From an uncultured Psychrobacter sp. (GTDB lineage Bacteria; Pseudomonadota; Gammaproteobacteria; Pseudomonadales; Moraxellaceae): 64,000 bases of DNA. The stretch lies in NCBI GenBank assembly GCA_947495055.1, contig CANLXO010000005.1, positions 62,001-126,000 on the forward strand, written 5' to 3'. Made by a program: the position numbers and the translations under genes. Positions 57,342 to 64,000 of this stretch are shown here, in pieces. Numbering within the stretch: the stretch's first letter is position 1; each line of letters begins with the position of its first letter. The notes under the pieces are model-generated. The model saw only the letters and a list, made by a program, of their open reading frames with translations. It searched no databases and had not been told where the DNA came from.

Positions 57342-59204
57342 ATGAAACTTTTTGGTACTTCGTTGCAACTACAGCGCGCGTATGATGATATAAACCTTCG
57401 AGCGCTATGGCGCAAGATTGTCGATCGTCTGTGTCATCAGCACAAGCTAACTTTGGTGTTGGCCGCTTGTCTGTGCTTAGGAGCACCTGCTCATGCCAGT
57501 GCCAGCCTTAATGATACCTTATCAATTACCCAAGATATCAATATACAACGCGCTGATACTTTTGAGGATGAAGACGAGTTTAGTGATGATTTGATAAATA
57601 AATCTGCAACGATTAATGAGCCAAGCTTGTATGCACTGCTCGACGCTGAGTTTGCAGCAGATCGCGGTAATATGCCGCGTGCGTTGGCTATTTATAAGCA
57701 GCAAGCCTTTAAAGAAGAGGCAACGGCGGTCTTTGAGCGCGCGCTGAGCTTATCGCTGCGCAGTGAAGGGTTTGAGTCATCCTTAGCCTTTGCCAAAGCA
57801 TGGCAAGAGCGCAATCCTGAGCACGCGCCCGCTTGGTTTTATGTCGCCCATTTAGCGCTCAAAGCGCATGATTATCCCTTAGCTGCCGAGACGCTCACGC
57901 TGATATTGCAAGATGATCCAAGAGCGGATTTGAGCGAAGTTTTGGTCGGTATTTATCCTGAAACTGATGAGGACAGACGCGAGCTACTAGCGGCTTTGCA
58001 GCTTATTGATAGCGCGCAAAACGCCTCGCTATCAGTACTCAAAGCAGGCTTATCATTGCAGTTCGACGAACCAGAAGTCGCCCTTGTACATATCGACCGT
58101 GCCCTACTGCGTCAACCAGACTACGTGCCTTTTATTACCCTCAAAGCCGATATCTTACGTAAGCTTGAGTCCTCAAGCACTGTTACCAACTACCTTACTC
58201 AATCGCGCCTGCGCAATCCCTCTAACAAGAGCTTGTACCTATATGAGATTCGCTACTTACTCGATTTAAATCAAAGCCGTGAAGCGTGGGAGTTGCTGCT
58301 TGTTGCCAATAAGCGCTTTGAGGATGATGCGGAGATTACTTTGCTTGCTGCCCTTGTGAGCTTAGATATCGAAGAATACCCTAGCGCAGATAGGCTGCTT
58401 AACCAACTGGCAAAGAGCACCAGTTATCTCGATCAAGCGTATTATTACCTAGGTATTAGTGCCGAGCGCCAGCAGCGCTTTGATCAGGCCAAATATTATC
58501 TAAGCGGCGTTATGCAAGAGGATTTAGTGCTTGCTGCCCGCAAAAAAGTAGTGGCCTTTGAGCTCAATGACAATAATATCGAGGCGGCTATTGCCACTTT
58601 AGAAAAGCTACGCCAGCAGTTTGAGATATTTGCACCTGAGGCTTATATTATGCAGGCAGATATCTTGTGGCAGCAAGAGCAAAAGGACAAAGCACAAATG
58701 CTTTTGGCACGTGCTAGCCGCGAGTATCCTGATAACGAAGACCTGTTATTTGCGCGCGTACAATTACTTGATGATCGCAGTGATTATGTCATCAAGCGCA
58801 CTTTACTCAATCATTTGCAGACGCTTAAGCCCAATAACTTATCTTATAAACTAAGCTACGCACGACTGTTACTTGCCAATGACAGAAATTCTGAGCAAGG
58901 CTTAGCTCTAGCAAAAGCTATCGTTCAGATTCGCTATGATGACCTGCGTTACGATAACGGTTTGCACTTGCAAGCGCTCAATGTGCTGGCAGATAATGCG
59001 CTTGCAAACGATAATTACGCACAAGTGATCAGCTATCTGCAAACGCCTTATGATGTGCTACCAACCTTAGAGTCTGGGGTGCTGCTATTGCGAGCTTATC
59101 AGGGCTTAGGCGATGATGACAGAGTTAGAATGCTACTCATAGACCTGCAAAAACGCTTCTCTTTTGGACAACAAAACGTCAATGACCGTATTCAGCTTTA
59201 CTGA
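57342..59204 (+). CDS. Exported tetratricopeptide-repeat protein
   Basis: 620 residues. After a long N-terminal segment a signal-type stretch (LTLVLAACLCLGAPAHASA, about 36-54) suggests export to the periplasm, with a start further in also possible. The rest is repeated helix pairs of TPR type (for example AWFYVAHLALKAHDYPLAAE and AYYYLGISAERQQRFDQAKYYL). Such a protein sits upstream of lolB in related genomes; it may serve as a scaffold in outer-membrane lipoprotein or envelope assembly, but no specific role is shown. Confidence 0.8.
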   Translation: MKLFGTSLQLQRAYDDINLRALWRKIVDRLCHQHKLTLVLAACLCLGAPAHASASLNDTLSITQDINIQRADTFEDEDEFSDDLINKSATINEPSLYALLDAEFAADRGNMPRALAIYKQQAFKEEATAVFERALSLSLRSEGFESSLAFAKAWQERNPEHAPAWFYVAHLALKAHDYPLAAETLTLILQDDPRADLSEVLVGIYPETDEDRRELLAALQLIDSAQNASLSVLKAGLSLQFDEPEVALVHIDRALLRQPDYVPFITLKADILRKLESSSTVTNYLTQSRLRNPSNKSLYLYEIRYLLDLNQSREAWELLLVANKRFEDDAEITLLAALVSLDIEEYPSADRLLNQLAKSTSYLDQAYYYLGISAERQQRFDQAKYYLSGVMQEDLVLAARKKVVAFELNDNNIEAAIATLEKLRQQFEIFAPEAYIMQADILWQQEQKDKAQMLLARASREYPDNEDLLFARVQLLDDRSDYVIKRTLLNHLQTLKPNNLSYKLSYARLLLANDRNSEQGLALAKAIVQIRYDDLRYDNGLHLQALNVLADNALANDNYAQVISYLQTPYDVLPTLESGVLLLRAYQGLGDDDRVRMLLIDLQKRFSFGQQNVNDRIQLY

Positions 59205-59349
59205 TTGTCAGAAGTTATCAGCAGCAAAACGTCCAAAAACAATGTCGCTTATAAAAGGCATAACCGAGTAACAAATGGCGCGTAAGCTGTACTGCTAAGC
59301 ACATCACTGCTAAACACACAAATATTTGCACCCCTTTTGAGGAATAATC

Positions 59350-59988
59350 ATGTCATCTTTATTATCAAAAACGCCATTGAACACCCGTCTATCTACATTA
59401 GCTGCCATAACTTCTGCTGTATTGATTACCTCTGGCTGCCAATCGTTACAAAGCGCTAAAACGCCTATTACCAGCAGCCCTACCGTACAAGCGCAAAAAC
59501 TCGATGACTTTACTATTAATGGCAAGATTGGCGTCACTATGCCTACCCCTAGTGATAGCGCACAAAACCCTGGCACGCAAGGCGGTAGTGCATTCTACGC
59601 TTGGGGTCAACAAGACGATCGCTTCGCTATTGAACTCATTGGCGCGTTAGGCATTGGCAAAACCAATATTGAATACAATGGTCAAACGGCGACACTAGTC
59701 AGCGAAAAGACAGGTACGCTCACCGCTGATGATCCAGAGACATTATTGCTAAAGGCCACAGGCTGGCAAGCGCCTATCTCACAAATGCCCTACTGGATAT
59801 CGGGTCGCCCTGCGCCCTCAGATAGCGATGCACAAGTGGACGCGCAAAACCGCCTGATCAGCTCAGTCAACGGGCCTTGGACTGCAAATTTTACATATAA
59901 AGGCGCTGATAAGTTGCCTAATAAAATTAGCGCCACGCAGCCGCAAGGTCAAAAGGTCATTATGACCATTAATCATCAAGATCGTTAA
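59350..59988 (+). CDS. lolB: Outer-membrane lipoprotein receptor LolB
   Basis: Takes lipoproteins from LolA and inserts them in the outer membrane. 212 residues: lipobox ITSGC (Cys30), then DFTINGKIGVTMPT, GSAFYAWGQQDDRFAIELIG and MPYWISGRPAP, the usual LolB order (fold of an open beta-barrel). TGAGGAATAATC precedes the ATG. Followed by ispE 49 bases later, the conserved pair. Confidence 0.92.
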   Translation: MSSLLSKTPLNTRLSTLAAITSAVLITSGCQSLQSAKTPITSSPTVQAQKLDDFTINGKIGVTMPTPSDSAQNPGTQGGSAFYAWGQQDDRFAIELIGALGIGKTNIEYNGQTATLVSEKTGTLTADDPETLLLKATGWQAPISQMPYWISGRPAPSDSDAQVDAQNRLISSVNGPWTANFTYKGADKLPNKISATQPQGQKVIMTINHQDR

Positions 59989-60037
59989 ATTGCACTGCTG
60001 ATATATTGACCCTACTTTACCTACGACGCAAAACTAT

Positions 60038-61012
60038 ATGACGACTCACACTATCACGCGCTTGTCCCCTGCCAAGATTAATCTGTTTTTGCATATCACA
60101 GGCAAACGCAGCGATGGTTATCATAATCTGCAAACCGTCTTTCGTCTGCTTGATTGGGGCGATTATTTGCATTTTTTGCCCAGTGCGCAGGTCGATATCA
60201 GCGTGGTAACTACAGATAGCGCGGATGCGAATCAGCAAGCGACTCGCCTTTGTCATCAGCTCATCATCCTTGCTGGCGCGGATAGCATTACTGACAATGT
60301 AGAACAAAACCTTATCTTTAAAGCGGCAAAAGCGCTGCTATTTTCTATTATTACAATAGGAGAGATGCCAGCATCCCTGCAAGCGGTTCGCATTACTTTA
60401 GATAAGCATCTGCCTATGGGCGCAGGCTTGGGCGGTGGCTCCTCTAATGCGGCGACCACTTTGCTAGCGCTCAACGAGCTGTGGCAATTTAAACTCAATC
60501 AAAACGAGCTAATCAAAATCGCTACCACTATTGGTGCGGACGTGCCTATATTTATCTATGGGCAGGATGCTATCGCCATGGGAATTGGTGAGGAGCTAAC
60601 GGCAATTGATTTGCCTGCTCAGCACTATCTGATTCTTACGCCCGATGCGCATGTGAATACTGCTAAACTATTTGCCCATCCTAAATTAAGTCGTAATATT
60701 ACGCCTTTATCTATCGACACGATAAAAAACCAAACCCATGATTATGTGCAACATTTAAATGCACCTTTTAAGAATGTCTTTACGCCTGTGGTCACAAGCT
60801 TAGCTCCTGCGGTTAAAAAAGCACTAAATTACTTACAAGGTTTAGAGTCGCAAGCTCTAGGCACAGCGAGAATGACGGGGTCTGGTAGCGCCGTTTTTTT
60901 GCCATTGGAGGCGAGTGTGGCTGCTGATAAAAGCATACTGACGAATTGGACTCACGGCGCGCCTTGTCCAGCTTATGTCGTAAATAGTCTGCCACCCTAC
61001 AATCAAATCTAA
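60038..61012 (+). CDS. ispE: 4-diphosphocytidyl-2-C-methyl-D-erythritol kinase
   Basis: GHMP kinase of the non-mevalonate isoprenoid pathway. 324 residues: [20 protein letters not shown] at the N-terminus, the ATP loop [28 protein letters not shown] and the C-terminal [14 protein letters not shown]. Somewhat longer than E. coli IspE (283). lolB-ispE-tRNA-Gln-prs order is conserved, so probably transcribed with lolB. Confidence 0.95.
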   Translation: MTTHTITRLSPAKINLFLHITGKRSDGYHNLQTVFRLLDWGDYLHFLPSAQVDISVVTTDSADANQQATRLCHQLIILAGADSITDNVEQNLIFKAAKALLFSIITIGEMPASLQAVRITLDKHLPMGAGLGGGSSNAATTLLALNELWQFKLNQNELIKIATTIGADVPIFIYGQDAIAMGIGEELTAIDLPAQHYLILTPDAHVNTAKLFAHPKLSRNITPLSIDTIKNQTHDYVQHLNAPFKNVFTPVVTSLAPAVKKALNYLQGLESQALGTARMTGSGSAVFLPLEASVAADKSILTNWTHGAPCPAYVVNSLPPYNQI

Positions 61013-61114
61013 CTTATTCAAATATCTCATCGTTAATCTGTTAATAATAAACCCTGTAAAAAGGCTGAAAAGCCTTGCAAAATCTGCAAATTTGATTATA
61101 ATAGGTCGCCTTAA

Positions 61115-61190
61115 AGGGGTATAGCCAAGTTGGTAAGGCATCAGGTTTTGATCCTGACATCCGTTGGTTCGAGTCCAGCTACCCCTGCCA
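61115..61190 (+). tRNA. tRNA-Gln (anticodon TTG), copy 1
   Basis: Full cloverleaf: acceptor AGGGGTA/TACCCCT, D stem GCC/GGC, anticodon stem TCAGG/CCTGA around loop TTTTGAT (anticodon TTG, 61148-61150), T stem GTTGG/CCAGC with TTCGAGT, discriminator G and encoded CCA. Lies about 100 bases behind ispE. Confidence 0.97.
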
Positions 61191-61373
61191 TTTTTAGTTT
61201 GTATTGCTGCATTTTATGATAGCAATTGACAACACCCTCCTACTTTCGGTATAGTTCGCAACGAACACCGCTAGGATAAGTCAGCGATAAATAACTTTAT
61301 TTTACTGCTGACATGATCGACTATCATGCCATTTTGATACTTTTCAAATAGCACTGGTAGAGCAAGACCTTAC

Positions 61374-61449
61374 AGGGGTATAGCCAAGTTGGTAAGGCAT
61401 CAGGTTTTGATCCTGACATCCGTTGGTTCGAGTCCAGCTACCCCTGCCA
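61374..61449 (+). tRNA. tRNA-Gln (anticodon TTG), copy 2
   Basis: Identical over all 76 bases to the copy at 61115, including the encoded CCA; 183 bases separate the two. A tandem duplication, located just before prs as in relatives. Confidence 0.97.
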
Positions 61450-61546
61450 TTTTCTACTGTAATGATATACCCCTCTTTTTTCTTCATTTGAGCAGTTAGA
61501 TACTGCTTTGCGGTCGCTGCTTGAGTCAATCAATAGGACTTCAGTC

Positions 61547-62494
61547 ATGCCTTATTTGGCAATTTTTACGGGTAGTGCCCATCCAGAACTTGCGAAAACC
61601 GTAGCAGACCACCTACATATTCCTCTTGGTAAAGCTGATATTACCCGTTTTTCTGATGGCGAAATTGCTGTGGAAATAAAAGAACACGTGCGCGGTAAAG
61701 ATGTGTTTATCATGCAGCCTACCTGTGCACCTACCAATGATAACTTGATGGAAATCATGATGATGGCCGACGCTTTGCGCCGCTCTAGCGCCGGTCGTAT
61801 TACCGCTGTCATGCCCTACTTCGGTTATGCACGCCAAGATCGCCGTCCGCGTTCTGCTCGCGTACCCATCTCAGCCAAAGTCGTCGCTGATATGCTCAAC
61901 ATCGTTAGTATCGATCGCGTGATGACTGTTGATTTGCACTCAGATCAGATTCAGGGTTTCTTTGATATTCCAGTCGATAACATTTATGGTACGCCGGTAC
62001 TGTTAAACGATCTCAAAAAACAAGATTACGACAATATCATGGTCGTCTCACCTGACGTTGGCGGCGTAGTTCGTGCTCGCGCTATGGCCAAGCAATTGGG
62101 CGATGCTGACCTCGCTATCATCGACAAGCGCCGCGCGCGCGCTAATGAGTCACAAGTGATGCACATTATCGGTGATGTCCGTGACCGTGATTGCGTTATC
62201 GTCGATGACATGGTCGATACCGCAGGAACATTGTGCAAGGCTGCTGAAGCGCTCAAAGAAAATGGCGCGCGCCGCGTACTCGCTTATATCACTCACCCTG
62301 TATTATCGGGTAAAGCGCTCAAAAACATCAGTGAATCAGAGCTTGATGAGATCGTCGTCACCGATACGATTCCGTTATCTGACGCCGCCAAAGCTTGTAC
62401 CAAGATTCGTCAAGTGTCTATCGCTCCGATGCTCGCTGAGAGCTTGCGCCGTATCAATAACGAAGAGTCTATTAGTGCGATGTTTGATGCCTAA
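61547..62494 (+). CDS. prs: Ribose-phosphate pyrophosphokinase
   Basis: Makes PRPP from ribose 5-phosphate and ATP for purine, pyrimidine, histidine, tryptophan and NAD synthesis. From ATG 61547 (AGGA nine bases upstream) it is 315 residues, exactly the E. coli length; the TTG at 61508 only lengthens it. Motifs: [36 protein letters not shown] with the metal-binding Asp/His, and the PRPP loop [15 protein letters not shown]. Confidence 0.97.
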   Translation: MPYLAIFTGSAHPELAKTVADHLHIPLGKADITRFSDGEIAVEIKEHVRGKDVFIMQPTCAPTNDNLMEIMMMADALRRSSAGRITAVMPYFGYARQDRRPRSARVPISAKVVADMLNIVSIDRVMTVDLHSDQIQGFFDIPVDNIYGTPVLLNDLKKQDYDNIMVVSPDVGGVVRARAMAKQLGDADLAIIDKRRARANESQVMHIIGDVRDRDCVIVDDMVDTAGTLCKAAEALKENGARRVLAYITHPVLSGKALKNISESELDEIVVTDTIPLSDAAKACTKIRQVSIAPMLAESLRRINNEESISAMFDA

Positions 62495-62552
62495 TTGTTT
62501 TGATTCATAATTCTCAATCCGTAACTTTCATCAATTGAGATATGATTGAATA

Positions 62553-62592
62553 AAAATAGCGTTAAGACCCTATGAGTCTTAGCGCTATTTTT
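62553..62592 (+). terminator. Terminator after prs
   Basis: AAAATAGCGTTAAGAC pairs with GTCTTAGCGCTATTTT (16 bp with one G-U), seven-base loop, then TATTT, 60 bases past the stop. Confidence 0.85.
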
Positions 62593-62596
62593 ATTT

Positions 62597-62812
62597 AAAA
62601 GTGGTAAAAGGCATAAGCCTTTATTATTGCTACAAAACCACGTATAATGCGCGCCTGTATTCATCTTTAGCTGACGTCTGTTTTTTGGCGCTAGTAGCAT
62701 GATTTATACTCTTTAAGCTTTACTTTATAAGTATCAATTATCTGGTGATAGACTGGTCGCAAGTCTTAGATCACTAGTAGATACTTCACATACACTCTAT
62801 AGGATTAATTCC
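62597..62812. other. Intergenic region ahead of rplY
   Basis: Contains TATAAT at 62643-62648 in CGTATAATGCG, a likely -10 box with a poor -35, and AGGATTAA before the rplY ATG. No other feature seen; with the prs terminator region the whole gap is 318 bases. Confidence 0.4.
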
Positions 62813-63517
62813 ATGGCTATTGATCATTTTGCAATTAACGCAGTTGACCGCTCTGCTGAGCAACAAGGTAAAGGTGCGAGCCGCCGCCTACGTAAGCAGA
62901 ACCTAGTCCCTGCTATCATTTATGGTGGTGGTGCAGAACCAACCGCTATTTCAATCAAATTAAACGAGATGGTAAAGTCGCTTGAATACGAAGCGTTCTT
63001 TTCACAAATCTTGACCATCACTACAGACAAAGGCGATGAGCACCAAGTCGTTATTAAAGACTTGCAGCGCCATCCTGCCAAAGGCTTCCCAATGCATGCT
63101 GACTTTCAGCGCATTGTTAAGGGCCAGAAAATCAACATGAACATCCCAGTTCATTTCAGTGGTCGTGAAGACGCGCCAGGTACTGCTAATGGAGGTATCT
63201 TGTCTACGCTAGTGTCTGATGTCGAAATCATCGCACTACCATCACAGCTTCCTGAATATCTAGACGTTGATGTGTCAAGTATGGAGATTGGTGATCTATT
63301 CCGTCTATCAGATATCAACTTGCCAGAAGGCGTGGTTATCGCTGAGCTTGAATTAGAAGACGGTCACGACCGTACTATCGTCAACATGCAGCCACCAACA
63401 GTCGAAGAAGTTGACGAAGATGCTGACGAAGTTGATGCTGACGAAGTTCCTGCTACTGAGCAAGGCGGCGAAGGCGAAGAAGCGACTGACGACGATTCAG
63501 AGTCAGATAGCGAGTAA
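62813..63517 (+). CDS. rplY: 50S ribosomal protein L25 (Ctc form)
   Basis: Binds 5S rRNA. 234 residues, the long Ctc form with an N-terminal L25 domain (GASRRLRKQNLVPAIIYGGG, VVIKDLQRHPAKG) and a C-terminal beta domain, then a very acidic tail from about 205 (Glu/Asp-rich to the end). Order prs-rplY-pth is conserved. Ends before a terminator at 63580. Confidence 0.95.
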   Translation: MAIDHFAINAVDRSAEQQGKGASRRLRKQNLVPAIIYGGGAEPTAISIKLNEMVKSLEYEAFFSQILTITTDKGDEHQVVIKDLQRHPAKGFPMHADFQRIVKGQKINMNIPVHFSGREDAPGTANGGILSTLVSDVEIIALPSQLPEYLDVDVSSMEIGDLFRLSDINLPEGVVIAELELEDGHDRTIVNMQPPTVEEVDEDADEVDADEVPATEQGGEGEEATDDDSESDSE

Positions 63518-63579
63518 TAAGTTATGGGTTGCTACGGCGTTTTAGTCGCTTTGTAGCATTCAGACTTACGCCGTATACG

Positions 63580-63610
63580 CAGCAGGGGATAATCGTCTCC
63601 TGCTGTTTTT
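63580..63610 (+). terminator. Terminator after rplY
   Basis: CAGCAGG and CCTGCTG form a 7-bp stem with a 12-base loop, followed by five Ts. Confidence 0.7.
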
Positions 63611-63677
63611 GTCAGTACATTTTGAAAAGCTAACAGCTATCTTTTCAAAATATATTTATAGCAAATATGAGTATTTT

Positions 63678-64000
63678 ATGGCCATTAAACTTATTGTGGG
63701 TTTGGGTAATCCGGGTGAGCAGTATATGTTCACCCGTCACAATGCTGGATTTTGGTTCGTGCATCATTTAGCGCAGCAATTTAATATCAGCTTGAGCCAT
63801 GACAAAAAATTCCACGGTATCACTGGACGCGGACAGATTCATGGACATGATGTGCGCCTGCTACTACCGCTGACTTTTATGAATAAGTCGGGGCAGTCAG
63901 TAGTGCCTATGGTCAACTTTTATAATATCGATAATCGTGAGCTGTTGATCGCTCATGACGAATTGGACATCCCAGCAGGCAGTATCAAGCTCAAAACGGA
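63678..64000 (+). CDS. pth: Peptidyl-tRNA hydrolase (partial, 3' end outside the window)
   Basis: Open frame from ATG 63678 to the right edge, about 107 residues. It reads MAIKLIVGLGNPGEQYMFTRHNAGFWFV, containing the family's catalytic His in the TRHNAG motif, then LPLTFMNKSGQSVVP and LLIAHDELDIPAGSIKLK. Releases tRNA from stalled peptidyl-tRNA. An out-of-frame ATG at 63667 is not used. Follows rplY as usual. Confidence 0.95.
   Translation, partial: MAIKLIVGLGNPGEQYMFTRHNAGFWFVHHLAQQFNISLSHDKKFHGITGRGQIHGHDVRLLLPLTFMNKSGQSVVPMVNFYNIDNRELLIAHDELDIPAGSIKLKT

Noticed and set aside
61115..61449. tRNA duplication as an attachment site for an integrated element
   Set aside because: Both tRNA-Gln copies are full length and the 183 bases between them hold no gene; simple tandem duplication explains it.

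Overview
The window looks like the chromosome of a Moraxellaceae gammaproteobacterium, most probably Psychrobacter. The grounds are the protein flavour throughout, the block hemA / TPR protein / lolB / ispE / tRNA-Gln / prs / rplY / pth, and the lptM-lysA-dapF-xerC group. These are inferences from recognised families and gene order; no database search was possible.

Layout. 1-4.1 kb: the end of an unidentified gene, then xerC, dapF, lysA and an LptM-like lipoprotein on the minus strand. 4.5-8.0 kb: ackA-pta, the acetate/acetyl-phosphate pair. 8.05-8.33 kb: a small MITE-like insertion with imperfect terminal inverted repeats. 8.4-13.3 kb: nadD, rsfS, a YiiM-type MOSC protein, an AmiD-like lipoprotein amidase, a divergent pdxJ, a class I glutamine amidotransferase and a small charged protein. 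13.4-16.5 kb: a truncated amidase tail followed by a strikingly AT-rich, translationally coupled three-gene cassette: a radical SAM enzyme with viperin-like layout, a ThiL/PurM-like kinase and a two-TM protein with a Nudix-like C-terminal domain. This is my main candidate for an undescribed system. 16.6-26.6 kb: purL, two paralogous FMN-binding stress-type proteins, pgsA, a renalase-like flavoprotein and acs. 26.9-33.8 kb: a liv-type branched-chain ABC transporter operon with an acyl-CoA ligase embedded in it. 34.2-43.3 kb: a YhiN-like flavoprotein, an Old Yellow Enzyme, a lipoprotein, trpB opposite trpR, a protein with IgaA-like layout and a Tat-exported GMC oxidoreductase. 43.4-46.0 kb: a second AT-rich island holding a Gabija-like pair (OLD-family ATPase/TOPRIM nuclease plus a compact UvrD-like helicase). 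46.2-55.4 kb: lplA, a serine hydrolase, fadH, an acyl-CoA synthetase, two YeeE/YedE half-size proteins and a class V aminotransferase. 55.5-64 kb: hemA, TPR protein, lolB, ispE, two identical tRNA-Gln genes, prs, rplY and the start of pth.

How the genes fit together. Much of the window is carbon-acid metabolism: AckA-Pta and Acs interconvert acetate and acetyl-CoA, two further acyl-CoA ligases and FadH feed beta-oxidation, and the liv-type transporter next to a ligase suggests uptake and activation of a carboxylic acid or amino-acid-like substrate. Housekeeping functions are spread between these (diaminopimelate/lysine, purine, haem, isoprenoid, NAD, lipoate and pyridoxine synthesis, lipoprotein sorting, ribosome assembly). 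Two foreign-looking AT-rich segments (13.65-16.5 and 43.4-46.05 kb) interrupt this background; both lie beside what look like gene remnants, and both plausibly encode defence.

Many convergent or terminal gene ends have clear hairpin-plus-T-run terminators, listed individually. Three palindromic dispersed repeats, a five-unit 15-bp tandem repeat in front of trpB, and an orphan promoter-terminator pair that may make a small RNA lie between genes. No CRISPR array, rRNA, intact insertion sequence or prophage is visible.
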